From CAADGL01 sp964643885 (GTDB taxonomy: Bacteria > Planctomycetota > Phycisphaerae > UBA1845 > Fen-1342), in the NCBI GenBank assembly GCA_964643885.1, contig CAZXUI010000006.1, positions 1 through 64,000 on the forward strand: a DNA stretch of 64,000 nucleotides, in the 5' to 3' direction. A program made the translations under genes and the position numbers. The notes below the pieces were generated by a model, which was not told the origin of the DNA, searched no databases, and saw only the letters and a list, made by a program, of their open reading frames with translations. The number at the start of each line of letters is the position of its first letter. Positions within the stretch are counted from its first letter, which is position 1. Shown piece by piece: positions 17,371 to 27,913 of the stretch.

Positions 17371-17978
17371 GGTGCCTGCTCGGATGTATTGCATCGCGGA
17401 TGGGGCGATTCCGGGGGCTGGCCGGGCGCGGCGCGGAGAGGCGCGCGCGGCTCGACATCAGAACCCGGTGCGCCAAGCACGGGGTCAATCGATCGCCCAC
17501 GGACCCGCCGCTTGGCGCGGCGCGGAGCAGACGGCGGGCGGGTTGCTCAACGCGGGACAGAGCCGCGACCGTGAGGGAGCGGCCCAGCGCAGCAACCCAT
17601 CCCGCGCACACCCCGGACACAGCGTGTCCGGGGCGGACGCGCCGCAGGGCGCACACCTGAAATCAGCGAACCAGCGCTTTAGATAGGTGGATGTCGGCTC
17701 ACGCTTGCGCGGGCGGCGCGCCACCCCCAGCCCGCTCCCTTACGGTCGCGGCTCGGAGCAGACACACGGTCGCGGCGCGGAGCATGTGGCGGGCGGGACG
17801 CCCGCGCTCGCCGATGCGCGCCTCTCGACAAATCAGTACGGGCGAGACGCCCGTACCACCCAGCACTTCCACCCAGCACTTCCACTCAGCACTACCACCC
17901 GGCACTTCCACTCAGCACTTCCACCAAGCACTGCCACCCAGCACTGCCACCCGGCACTGCCACCCGGCACCCGCGGCC
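17371..17978. repeat. 608-bp spacer composed of several repeat families
   Basis: No gene is supported; the many short open frames are repeat-encoded. In order the spacer has CCGCGACCGTGAGGGAGCGG (17563-17582); a perfect 10-bp inverted repeat CCCCGGACAC-agc-GTGTCCGGGG (17611-17633); the near reverse complement CCGCTCCCTTACGGTCGCGG (17732-17751), followed by a second ACGGTCGCGGC; GCGGGCG-gga-CGCCCGC (17789-17805); GTACGGGCG-aga-CGCCCGTAC (17836-17856); and the 13-bp tandem array. Confidence 0.8.
17862..17965. repeat. 13-bp tandem repeat, eight units
   Basis: Eight consecutive 13-bp units of consensus AGCACTTCCACCC (variants ACTGCC and ACTACC, first base A or G) run from 17862 to 17965, directly after the palindrome ending in TACCACCC and 13 bp before the ridA stop. 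A 13-bp period cannot keep a reading frame, so the array is not coding. Confidence 0.9.
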
Positions 17979-18404
17979 TCAGTCGGGCATCGTCGCGATG
18001 ACTTTGAGCTCGACGGCGATGGCGGTGGGCAGGGCTGTGACGGCGACAGTGGTGCGGGTGGGGTTGGGTTTGCCCGGGCCGGCGAAGTGGCGCGCGTAGA
18101 CCTCGTTGTAGGCGGCGAAGTCGGACATATCGGTCAGAAAGACGGTCACGTCGACGATTCGGTCCCAGGATGAGCCGGCGTCTTCGAGCACGGCGCGGAC
18201 GTTGCGGAAGGTCGCTTCGCACTGGGCGACGATGTCGTGAGCTACGACCCGGCCGGCCGGGTCGAGCGTGACGCCGGGGATTTCGTCGCGGCCGCGCTGG
18301 CGCGGGCCGATTCCGGAGAGGAAGAGGAGGTTTCCGACGCGGCGGGCGTGGGGATAGGGGCCGACGGGCTCGGCGGCGCGCTGGCTGGTGAAGGCATCCG
18401 ACAT
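17979..18404 (-). CDS. RidA-family deaminase
   Basis: This 141-residue protein has the usual RidA (YjgF/YER057c/UK114) length and starts at ATG 18404 behind GGAGACCC. RidA proteins hydrolyse reactive enamine/imine intermediates from PLP enzymes to keto acids and ammonia. Family signs are GPYPHARRVGNLLFLSGIGP near the N-terminus, the AQCEATFRNVRAVLEDAG helix, VDVTVFLTDMSDFAAYNEVY, and PTRTTVAVTALP with the Arg expected to bind the substrate carboxylate. The C-terminal VELKVIA ends the fold. The variant GIGPRQ in place of SGQ suggests a RidA subfamily rather than RidA itself. The YkgJ-type gene is divergent 117 bp away. Confidence 0.9.
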   Translation of the reverse strand: MSDAFTSQRAAEPVGPYPHARRVGNLLFLSGIGPRQRGRDEIPGVTLDPAGRVVAHDIVAQCEATFRNVRAVLEDAGSSWDRIVDVTVFLTDMSDFAAYNEVYARHFAGPGKPNPTRTTVAVTALPTAIAVELKVIATMPD

Positions 18405-18521
18405 GTGCGGGTCTCCGTACGAGTGCGGGTGCGGAGCGTACTTTGGGCGATGGATTGGCGGGCGGCAAGGGCGGCGGGCGGCGGCTCGACGGTGGCGTGC
18501 GGGCGGGCGTAGAATGCGGGA

Positions 18522-18857
18522 ATGGCGTACGACTGTACGAAATGCGGTGCGTGCTGCTGCATGGGCTATGACGTGCTGCTCAGCCCGGGGGAGGCGGAGG
18601 ATTTCGAGCGTGCGCCGCGGCTGGCGCGGCTGACGGTGCTGCACACGCTGGGCAACGGGATGAACCTGACGTTTCTGAAGAAGGTGGAGGGGACGGGGCG
18701 GTGCATCAATCTGCGCGGGCCGCTGGGGGACGCGTATTGCGCGATCTACTCGGAGCGGCCGTCGCTGTGTCACGAGTTCGAGCCGGGCTGTCCGGACTGC
18801 ATCGTGGCGCGGCGGCAGTTCGGGATCGAGCCGGCGGAGGTGCCGGCGGGGGCGTAA
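18522..18857 (+). CDS. YkgJ-family cysteine-cluster protein
   Basis: This 111-residue protein has an N-terminal CTKCGACCC cluster and further Cys residues at RCINL, YCAIY, SLCHEFEPGCPDC. The CxxCxxCC pattern with later YCxIYxxRPxxCxxF-type spacing defines the YkgJ/UPF0153 group, thought to coordinate zinc or an Fe-S cluster; the biochemical role is not established. The start ATG 18522 (MAYDCTKCG) places the cluster at the extreme N-terminus, as in relatives. Downstream lies a spacer of dispersed repeats before the convergent sucB gene. Confidence 0.87.
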   Translation: MAYDCTKCGACCCMGYDVLLSPGEAEDFERAPRLARLTVLHTLGNGMNLTFLKKVEGTGRCINLRGPLGDAYCAIYSERPSLCHEFEPGCPDCIVARRQFGIEPAEVPAGA

Positions 18858-18875
18858 GGCTTTGCGCGATTGAGA

Positions 18876-19038
18876 AGCATGCTCACGCCTGCGGCGAGAG
18901 CATGCCACCCGGCACGGCGGGCGTGCGAGAAAGGATTCTCGCACGGGCGGGCTCACGGACAAGCTGCGCTTGCCCATGCCACCCGACCGGTCGGAGACCG
19001 GTCGTCCAGTGACCGGTCAGAGACCGGTCCCCCATTCT
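18876..19038. repeat. Three dispersed repeats in tandem between convergent genes
   Basis: 18876-18912 has GCATGCTC/GAGCATGC arms around ACGCCTGCGGCGA, ending in CACCCGG (the copy at 12619 has GCATGCCC arms). 18943-18984 has CAAGC-tgc-GCTTG and ends in CATGCCACCC. 18985-19038 is the GACCGGTCGGAGACCGGTC family, ending in GGTCCCCCATTCT; related copies are at 39560, 46584 and 53054. The end of sucB lies 36 bp beyond. Confidence 0.8.
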
Positions 19039-19074
19039 GGGAGTAGGCCCGTCCCCCATATTCAACGCGGCGGG

Positions 19075-20427
19075 TCAGACCTCGACGAGGATTCGGGCCG
19101 GGTCCTCGATGCACTCCTTGATGCGCTTGAGGAACGTGACCGACTCGCGGCCGTCGACGATGCGGTGGTCGTAGGTCAGAGCGATGTACATCATGGGGCG
19201 GATGACGACCTGGCCGCTGCGGGCGACGGGCCGGTCCTGGATCGCATGCAGGCCGAGGATGCCGCTCTGGGGCGGGTTGATGATCGGCGTGCTCATGAGC
19301 GAGCCGAAGACGCCGCCGTTGCTGATGGTGAAGGTGCCGCCCTGGAGCTCGTCGAGGCTGAGCTTCTTGTCGCGGGCGCGCCGGGCGAGGTCGGCGATGG
19401 CCAGCTCGACCTCCGCGAAGCTGAGCCGGTCGGCGTTGCGGATGACGGGGACGACCAGGCCGCGGTCGGTGCTGACGGCGACGCCGATGTCGAAGAAGTT
19501 CTTGTAGACGATGTGGGGGACTTCGTGCCCGTCGGGGGCGGGCAAGGTGCGTACTTCGGCGTTGACCTGGGGGATGAGCTTGAGGGCGTCGATGGCGGCC
19601 TTGACGAAGAAGGACATGAAGCCGAGCTTGATGCCGTACTTCCTGTTGAACGGCTCGCCCCAGCGCTCGCGCAGCTCCATGACGGCCGACATGTCGACCT
19701 CGTTGAAGGTGGTGAGCAGCGCGGCGGTGTGCTGGCTCTCGACCAGGCGCTCGGCGATGCGGCGGCGCAGCATGGTCATCGGGACGGCTTCTTCGTGCCG
19801 CGGGCCGGCCGGGGCGGCGGGCGGCGGGGCCTGCGCGGCGGGTCGGGATTCGCGGACTTCGTCGGGCACGGGCGAAGCAGGCGGGGCGGCCTCATTCTCG
19901 CGCGGATGCTCGGCGACGTGGCGGAGCACGTCTTCCTTGAGCAGCCGGCCGCCGGGGCCGGTGGCCTCGACCTCTTCCGGGCGCAGTCCGTGCTCGGCCA
20001 GGGCGCGGCGTGCGGCGGGCAGGATGCGCGGTTCGCCGTCCTTGGCCGGGCGGGCCGGTTCGGCGGGGCGATCCTTGGTGGCGGCGGGCCGGCCGCCGTT
20101 CTTCTTGCCGGTGTCGGAGCGTGCGGCCGGCGGCTCTTCCTGAGCCGGCCGGGGTTTCGCGGTGGCTGAGGCGGACTTGGCGCCGTCGGTGGATTCGTCG
20201 ATCAGGGCGATGACTTCGCCGACGCCGACGGTCTCGCCGGCCTTCCTGAGGACGGACTTGATCACGCCGCTGGTGGGCGCGGGGATCTCCATCGAGGCCT
20301 TGTCGGTCTCGATCTCGACGACGGTCTCGTCGCGCTCGACGCGGTCGCCTTCCCGCTTGATCCAGTCGGCGATCTGAACCTCGGTGATGGATTCACCGGC
20401 CGAAGGAACCCGCAATTCGACAGCCAT
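19075..20427 (-). CDS. sucB: 2-oxoglutarate dehydrogenase E2, dihydrolipoamide succinyltransferase
   Basis: This 450-residue protein is the E2 core of the 2-oxoglutarate dehydrogenase complex and transfers the succinyl group from lipoate to CoA. The N-terminal lipoyl domain has EIETDKASMEI with lipoylated Lys43. A Pro/Ala/Lys-rich linker follows, then the peripheral-subunit-binding domain (ILPAARRALAEHGL to GGRLLKEDVLRH, about 135-170), a second linker and the catalytic domain from MTMLRRRIAERLVESQH. The C-terminus carries the active-site segment LTYDHRIVDGRES with the conserved His and Asp. Preferred E2 identity is succinyl because of the neighbour sucA, 66 bp upstream on the same strand. 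No lpd (E3) gene is nearby. Confidence 0.96.
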   Translation of the reverse strand: MAVELRVPSAGESITEVQIADWIKREGDRVERDETVVEIETDKASMEIPAPTSGVIKSVLRKAGETVGVGEVIALIDESTDGAKSASATAKPRPAQEEPPAARSDTGKKNGGRPAATKDRPAEPARPAKDGEPRILPAARRALAEHGLRPEEVEATGPGGRLLKEDVLRHVAEHPRENEAAPPASPVPDEVRESRPAAQAPPPAAPAGPRHEEAVPMTMLRRRIAERLVESQHTAALLTTFNEVDMSAVMELRERWGEPFNRKYGIKLGFMSFFVKAAIDALKLIPQVNAEVRTLPAPDGHEVPHIVYKNFFDIGVAVSTDRGLVVPVIRNADRLSFAEVELAIADLARRARDKKLSLDELQGGTFTISNGGVFGSLMSTPIINPPQSGILGLHAIQDRPVARSGQVVIRPMMYIALTYDHRIVDGRESVTFLKRIKECIEDPARILVEV

Positions 20428-20493
20428 GGCTGCAATTCTCTCAGTCGTTTCGATCCGGCGCGTCGCGAGGCGGGCGCCAGGGTTGTTTTTTCG

Positions 20494-23292
<2,799 letters not shown>

Positions 23293-23492
23293 GGGTGCGT
23301 AAGTTCTTGCCCAATAAAGAATAACATCGGTTCTGCGCGGGGTTGTCGGCCCCAAGCGTTCGTCGGAGTTTACCCCGCCTGGTGGCCGGCCGGCCCGTAT
23401 GCGTCACCGGTCCACGCGGAATTGTACAGCGTATTGAGTCATTTCGGATTTTTCCACGTGCAGGCTCGCGAAAAGTGCGGGTTGCGGGCGGA

Positions 23493-23539
23493 GAAAAAAG
23501 GACGGGCCCGGCCGAGGGGGAGAATCCCGGACGGGCCCG
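23493..23539 (-). terminator. Intrinsic terminator after the trypsin-like protease gene
   Basis: On the minus strand CGGGCCCG (23532-23539) can pair with CGGGCCCG (23503-23510) across a 21-nt loop, followed by CC and six T (23494-23499). It begins about 38 nt after the stop of the protease gene. Confidence 0.7.
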
Positions 23540-23576
23540 CAGTCGCCCACGAGGGGCTGGAAGTTGGCGCAAGCGA

Positions 23577-24857
23577 TTACGGGCAGGTACGGCCGTAATC
23601 GTTGAGAACGCGGAGCAGGTCGTCGAAGTCGACGCAGTTGTCGGCGTCGGAATCGGCGGCGTGCGAGTAGCCGGCGTTCGGATAGCAGAAGCCGTAGGCA
23701 TTCAGGACGATCAGCAGGTCGTTGAAGCCGACGACGCCGTCGCCGTCGACGTCTCCGTCACAGGCCGCGCAAAGGCTGTTGCGTGCGGAGACGAAGTTGG
23801 CCCGGTCGACGCGGGTGGCGATGTTGGGGCAGCCGAAGCGGCAGTGGGTGACGACGCCGATGAGGCGGTTGTTGGAGAGGAAACCGGAACCGGAGTTTCC
23901 GCCGCGGACGTCGTTGTTGTAGTCGTAGTAGGTGGAAAGGACGCCGACGATGTTGCCCGGGCTGCGCTGCTGGGTCTGGCTGCGTGTGCAGGTGTGGTCG
24001 ACGCCGTAACCGTAGATCTCGGCCGCGGCTCCGTTGGGGGAGACGACCGGAGCGATCCGGCGAAGCGCGCCGTAGCGGTTGAAGGGCCGCTGGCCCGAGC
24101 CGTTGGTGCCGGTACGCAGGACGGCCCAGTCGTTTCCGACGCCGCAGTTGCACTGCTGCGTGTTGGTGACGGGGAACTGGTCGGCGGCGGGCGGGTTGAC
24201 GATGCTGCAATTGGCGTTGGAGCTGGGGACGCGGAACTGGACGACCATGTTTCCGCCGATGCAGTGGCCGGCGGAGATCATGCAGCTACGGGTCGTGTAG
24301 ACGGAGGCGGTGCAGCCGGCGGGCAGGAGGCGGGCGGACCAGTCCTGGCTGGACGGGGCCCGATCGTCTGAGCCGCAGATGCCGCACTCGTTGGAGTTGC
24401 CGCGGGCGGCGCCGGCGGTGCCGTGCTCCTGCGGAATCTCGCGCCACTGCGTTTCGATCTCGGTGATCAGAGCCCGGTTGCCGACGGAGCCTGGGGCGGC
24501 GACGAGCTCGAGCAATACGGCGGAGCCGTTGAGGTAGCAGGTGGAGTTGTTCCACATGGCGACGCCTTCGGCGTCGAGTGCCTGGGCGTCGTGATCAAGC
24601 AGCGAGGTCACGCGGATGTAGCTCTCACCGTCGAGCACGACGTCTTCGAAGTGCAGGCGGATACCGGCCGCGTCGTCGTAGGAGATCACATGCGAGGCGA
24701 CGGTCTCGAAGTCGCCGCCTGCGCCGTCGAGAGACCCTGTGTCGACGAAGTAATCGACGTGGCTGCTGACGGGGAAATCGAGCGTCTCCTGCGCCCCGGC
24801 GGGCCCAGCGATCGCGGCGAGCACCGCGACCAGACCAAACGAACACGATGTGCGCAC
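23577..24857 (-). CDS. Secreted trypsin-like serine protease with C-terminal dockerin-like repeats
   Basis: The frame has no ATG near the signal peptide. GTG 24857 is chosen because AAAGGAGA lies 8-15 nt upstream and a typical signal peptide follows (FGLVAVLAAIAGPAGAQ). The 426-residue product has a chymotrypsin-fold core with His in MISAGHC, Asp in GNDWAVLR and Ser in GGNSGSGF, so the triad is complete; many Cys residues suggest disulfides. The last about 60 residues are two Asp-rich repeats, DGDVDGDGVVGFNDLLIVLN and DSDADNCVDFDDLLRVLNDY, resembling dockerin type I or EF-hand calcium loops and common at the ends of planctomycete secreted proteins. They may attach the protein to a cell-surface partner, though no cohesin is seen here. 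Confidence 0.88.
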   Translation of the reverse strand: MRTSCSFGLVAVLAAIAGPAGAQETLDFPVSSHVDYFVDTGSLDGAGGDFETVASHVISYDDAAGIRLHFEDVVLDGESYIRVTSLLDHDAQALDAEGVAMWNNSTCYLNGSAVLLELVAAPGSVGNRALITEIETQWREIPQEHGTAGAARGNSNECGICGSDDRAPSSQDWSARLLPAGCTASVYTTRSCMISAGHCIGGNMVVQFRVPSSNANCSIVNPPAADQFPVTNTQQCNCGVGNDWAVLRTGTNGSGQRPFNRYGALRRIAPVVSPNGAAAEIYGYGVDHTCTRSQTQQRSPGNIVGVLSTYYDYNNDVRGGNSGSGFLSNNRLIGVVTHCRFGCPNIATRVDRANFVSARNSLCAACDGDVDGDGVVGFNDLLIVLNAYGFCYPNAGYSHAADSDADNCVDFDDLLRVLNDYGRTCP

Positions 24858-25100
24858 AACCGTCTCCTTTCGTGGAACCAGACGCAGAGGAATGCGTCGA
24901 GCGTTCGGGCAGCGGGGCAAGACACGGTGCCCGTCGGCCTGGCTCGCCAATGGCGTTTCTGGACCCTGAGAACGACCCGTAACGTGCATTCATCACGCTA
25001 CCGCTGGCGGCGGTGAACTGCAAGAGAATCTGAGGTCCGAAAAACCGCACGGCGAAGAATACGGCGGCGACGCGAGCGAGGCGCCGCGTGGGAGCGGCCC

Positions 25101-26087
25101 TCAGCGGCGGCGGAGCGCCTGTTCGAACAGCTCGACGACGCGACGTTCGAGCTCCGTGCCCGCTTCTGAGAGGACGTCCAGGTGGGCCGCATCGGGGACG
25201 AGCCAGAACCGCCTGGGCTCTCCGGCGGCGTCGAAAAGCTCGCGCGAGAGCTGCGGGAAGCAGATGCCGTCGCGCTCGGCGCCGATGACGAGCACCGGGC
25301 GCGGGGAGACGCGGGCAATGTAGTCGATCGGGTCCCAGCCGGATGAGATGAGCGCGGCGGCTAGCCAGCGGGCGGGGCCGGGAAGGAGCTGGCCGATGGG
25401 GATGTGCAGCGCGGCGATGCCCCGATAACTGCTGAAGGTGGACTCGAGGACGAGGCCGCGGATTTCGGGCCGTTCGGCCGTAACGACGGTCGCGACGGCG
25501 CCGCCGAGCGACTGGCCGTAGGCGACGATGCGGTTGGGGTCGATGTCGGGGCGGGAGAGGAGATAGTCGAGGGCGGCGTGGCCGTCGCGGATGGTTCCTT
25601 CGCGGGTGACGCGGCCCTCGGATTGGCCGTAGCCGCGGTAATCGAACATGAGGACGTTGTAGCCACGGCGGGGGAGCCACTCGACGAGGACGAGATGGGC
25701 GGTGATGTTCTCGGCGTTGCCGTGGAAGTGCAGGACGGAGCCGCGGGCGGGCTGGCGCTCGGCGGGCAGGAACCAGCCGTGCAGCGTGAGGCCGTCGGCG
25801 GTCTGGAACTGCACGTCTTCGTGGCGCAGGCCGAGTTGCGGCGGCGTCTGCCAGACGCGGTCGGAGGGGTAGTAGAAGAAGCTGTCGCAGCCCACGAAGA
25901 ATGCGCTCCCAATGATGGCCAGGAAGATACCGCGGATGATCCAGCGGACGCGACGGCGGGGCCCCTTTCGCGGCGCTGGCGGAGGCGATTCGGCCGGCGG
26001 CGATTCGGCCGGCGGCGAAGGCGGGGCAGGTTCGCCGCGCCCGGGCGCGTCGGGCGAGGGTGGGTTTGGGTGCGAGGCGTCCTGCAT
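25101..26087 (-). CDS. Membrane-anchored alpha/beta hydrolase
   Basis: This 328-residue protein starts at ATG 26087 behind GGAGG. A Pro/Ser-rich cytoplasmic tail (about 45 residues) precedes a hydrophobic segment (IIRGIFLAIIGSAFFVGC) that may serve as a signal anchor or lipobox. The hydrolase domain has HFHGNAENIT (oxyanion), the nucleophile elbow GQSLGG, acidic residue in GAERDGICF and His in DAAHLDVL, in the order of the ABHD13/YfhR-type subgroup. Substrate is unknown. It is the last gene of the tpiA-secG-yicC-tatD-epimerase run, 36 bp after the epimerase stop. Confidence 0.87.
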   Translation of the reverse strand: MQDASHPNPPSPDAPGRGEPAPPSPPAESPPAESPPPAPRKGPRRRVRWIIRGIFLAIIGSAFFVGCDSFFYYPSDRVWQTPPQLGLRHEDVQFQTADGLTLHGWFLPAERQPARGSVLHFHGNAENITAHLVLVEWLPRRGYNVLMFDYRGYGQSEGRVTREGTIRDGHAALDYLLSRPDIDPNRIVAYGQSLGGAVATVVTAERPEIRGLVLESTFSSYRGIAALHIPIGQLLPGPARWLAAALISSGWDPIDYIARVSPRPVLVIGAERDGICFPQLSRELFDAAGEPRRFWLVPDAAHLDVLSEAGTELERRVVELFEQALRRR

Positions 26088-26123
26088 CGAGCGATGCCTC
26101 CGGGTGGCGCGGCGGCCGGCGGC

Positions 26124-27059
26124 TTACGCGTTGGCGCGATACCAGTCGATCGAGCGGGCCAGCCCTTCGGCGAAGAAGACCTTCGGCTCGTAGCCGATCA
26201 CCCGGCGGGCGGCGTCGAGCGAGGCGAGGCTGTGGCGGACGTCGCCGGGCCGCGGAGGATCGTAGATCGGCTCGAGGCGGGTGCCCAGGTGCTGGTTGAT
26301 GCGGCGGACGATGTCGTTGAGGGTGACGCGCTCGCCGCAGGCGATGTTGACGACCTCACCCTTCAGTTCGCGCGCTTCGGCGCCGAGGAGATTGGCCTGG
26401 ACGACGTTGTCAATGAAGCAGAAATCGCGTGACTGCTCGCCGTCGCCGAAGATGATCGGCCGCTGGCCGTTCACCATGCGGGTGACGAAGGCGGGGATGA
26501 CGGCGGCGTAGTCGCTCTTGGGGTCCTGGCGCGGGCCGAAGACGTTGAAGTAGCGCAGCGAGACGGTGGAGAGGCCGTAGACGTGTGAGAAGACGGAGCA
26601 GTAGTGCTCTGCGGCGAGCTTGCTGACGGCGTAGGGGCTGAGGGGCTGGGGGGTCATCGATTCGAGCTTGGGCAGCGTGGGCGTGTCGCCGTAGGCGGAG
26701 CTGCTGGCGGAATAGACGACGCGGCGGACGCCGGCGTCGCGGGCGGCGAGCAGGACGTTGAGCGTGCCGGTGACGTTGGCCTCGTTGGCGGGCACAGGGC
26801 GGGCGACGCTGCGCGGGACGCTGGCGATGGCAGCGATGTGAAAGACGGTGTCGACGCCTTCGACGCAGCGGGCCACGGTGGCGCTGTCGCAGATCGTTCC
26901 TTCGATGAACTCGATTTGGCCGGCGACTTCGTCGAGGTTATGGCGGTGGCCGGTGCTGAGGTTGTCGAGCACGCGGACTTTCCAGCCGGTGGCGAGCAGG
27001 CCGCGGACGACGTGTGAGCCGATGAAGCCGGCGCCGCCGGTGACCAGGGCGATTCTCAT
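26124..27059 (-). CDS. NAD-dependent sugar epimerase/dehydratase (UDP-glucose 4-epimerase-like)
   Basis: This 311-residue short-chain dehydrogenase of the extended class begins at ATG 27059, which overlaps the tatD stop as ATGA; GGAGGG lies upstream. The N-terminal Rossmann motif GGAGFIGSHV binds NAD. The active-site Ser/Tyr/Lys set is seen in YSASSSAYGDT and YAVSKLAAEHY, then RYFNVFGPRQDP, typical of GalE/WbpP-like nucleotide-sugar epimerases. It probably interconverts UDP-sugars for cell-surface glycans; whether UDP-Glc or UDP-GlcNAc is used cannot be read. The frame is open far upstream inside tatD, but only the part from 27059 has family similarity. Confidence 0.9.
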   Translation of the reverse strand: MRIALVTGGAGFIGSHVVRGLLATGWKVRVLDNLSTGHRHNLDEVAGQIEFIEGTICDSATVARCVEGVDTVFHIAAIASVPRSVARPVPANEANVTGTLNVLLAARDAGVRRVVYSASSSAYGDTPTLPKLESMTPQPLSPYAVSKLAAEHYCSVFSHVYGLSTVSLRYFNVFGPRQDPKSDYAAVIPAFVTRMVNGQRPIIFGDGEQSRDFCFIDNVVQANLLGAEARELKGEVVNIACGERVTLNDIVRRINQHLGTRLEPIYDPPRPGDVRHSLASLDAARRVIGYEPKVFFAEGLARSIDWYRANA

Positions 27060-27865
27060 GAGGCACCCTCCATGGACAGGCCGAAGAAGCGCTCGGCGTT
27101 TGCGGTTGTCAGGGCGGCGAGCTGTAGTTCGCTCAGGCCGCGGAGCTGCGCGACGAGTCGGGCGGTGTGGGCGACGAAGGCCGGCTCGCAGGGGCGGACT
27201 TTGCGGACGGGCTCGGGCGAGAGATACGGCGCGTCGGTCTCGAGCATGATGCGGTCGGCCGGGGCGAAGCGGACGGTTTCGCGGATCGGCTCGGCGTTTC
27301 GGAAGGTGACGACGCCGGTGAAGGAGAGCCAGTGTCCGCCGTCGAGGACGGTGCGGGCGAGGTCGACATCGCCGGAGAAGCAATGGAAGACGGCGCGGCC
27401 GGCGAGAGCGGGGTAATCGGCGAGGACCTCGCAGACGCGGCGTTCGGCCTCGCGGGCGTGGATGATGACGGGCCGGCCGACGCGGCAGGCGAGCTCGAGC
27501 TGCCAGCGGAAGACGGCTTCCTGGCGCTCGGGAGTGGCGAAGTCGTAGTGGAAGTCGAGCCCGGTCTCGCCGACGGCGACGAGGCGCGAGAAGAGGCCGC
27601 CGCCGGCGACGCGGCCGTCGTGCAGGTCGCCGAGGAAGGCCAGGTCGTCGTCCGTCACCTTGGCGGCTTCGTGCGGGTGGATGCCCGCGGCGAGGAAGAC
27701 CTGGGGGCGGCCGGCCAGGAGCTGCTGGGCGCGGCGGGCGTCGGCGGGCGTCGTGGCGACGGTGATGAGCCGCTGCACGCCGGCCTCGGCGGCGCGGGCG
27801 AGGACGGCATCCGCCTGGGTGGACAGATCATCGTAGGTCAGGTGGCAGTGGGTATCGACGAGCAT
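27056..27865 (-). CDS. tatD: TatD-family metal-dependent hydrolase
   Basis: This 269-residue protein has the normal TatD length. TatD proteins are metal-dependent nucleases of the amidohydrolase superfamily. Metal-binding motifs are visible in order: DTHCHL at the N-terminus, GIHPHEA, VGETGLDFHY, VIIHAREA, VFHCFSGD and MLETDAPYLSPEPVR. The gene lies 48 bp after yicC and its stop overlaps the epimerase start by 4 bp, so the three are translated from one message. The function in this cell (DNA repair or turnover) is inferred from the family only. Confidence 0.94.
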   Translation of the reverse strand: MLVDTHCHLTYDDLSTQADAVLARAAEAGVQRLITVATTPADARRAQQLLAGRPQVFLAAGIHPHEAAKVTDDDLAFLGDLHDGRVAGGGLFSRLVAVGETGLDFHYDFATPERQEAVFRWQLELACRVGRPVIIHAREAERRVCEVLADYPALAGRAVFHCFSGDVDLARTVLDGGHWLSFTGVVTFRNAEPIRETVRFAPADRIMLETDAPYLSPEPVRKVRPCEPAFVAHTARLVAQLRGLSELQLAALTTANAERFFGLSMEGAS

Positions 27866-27913
27866 GGGTCTGTGCGCGGGAGGATCGGCCGCAGGGCACG
27901 CGGCCGCGGGGGA

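Noticed and set aside
17862..17965. CRISPR array
   Set aside because: The units are contiguous 13-bp repeats without spacers, and no cas gene is nearby. The 30-bp and 15-bp arrays also lack spacers.
26124..27383. A longer epimerase starting inside tatD
   Set aside because: The NAD-binding motif sits right after ATG 27059, and the upstream part is out-of-frame tatD sequence.
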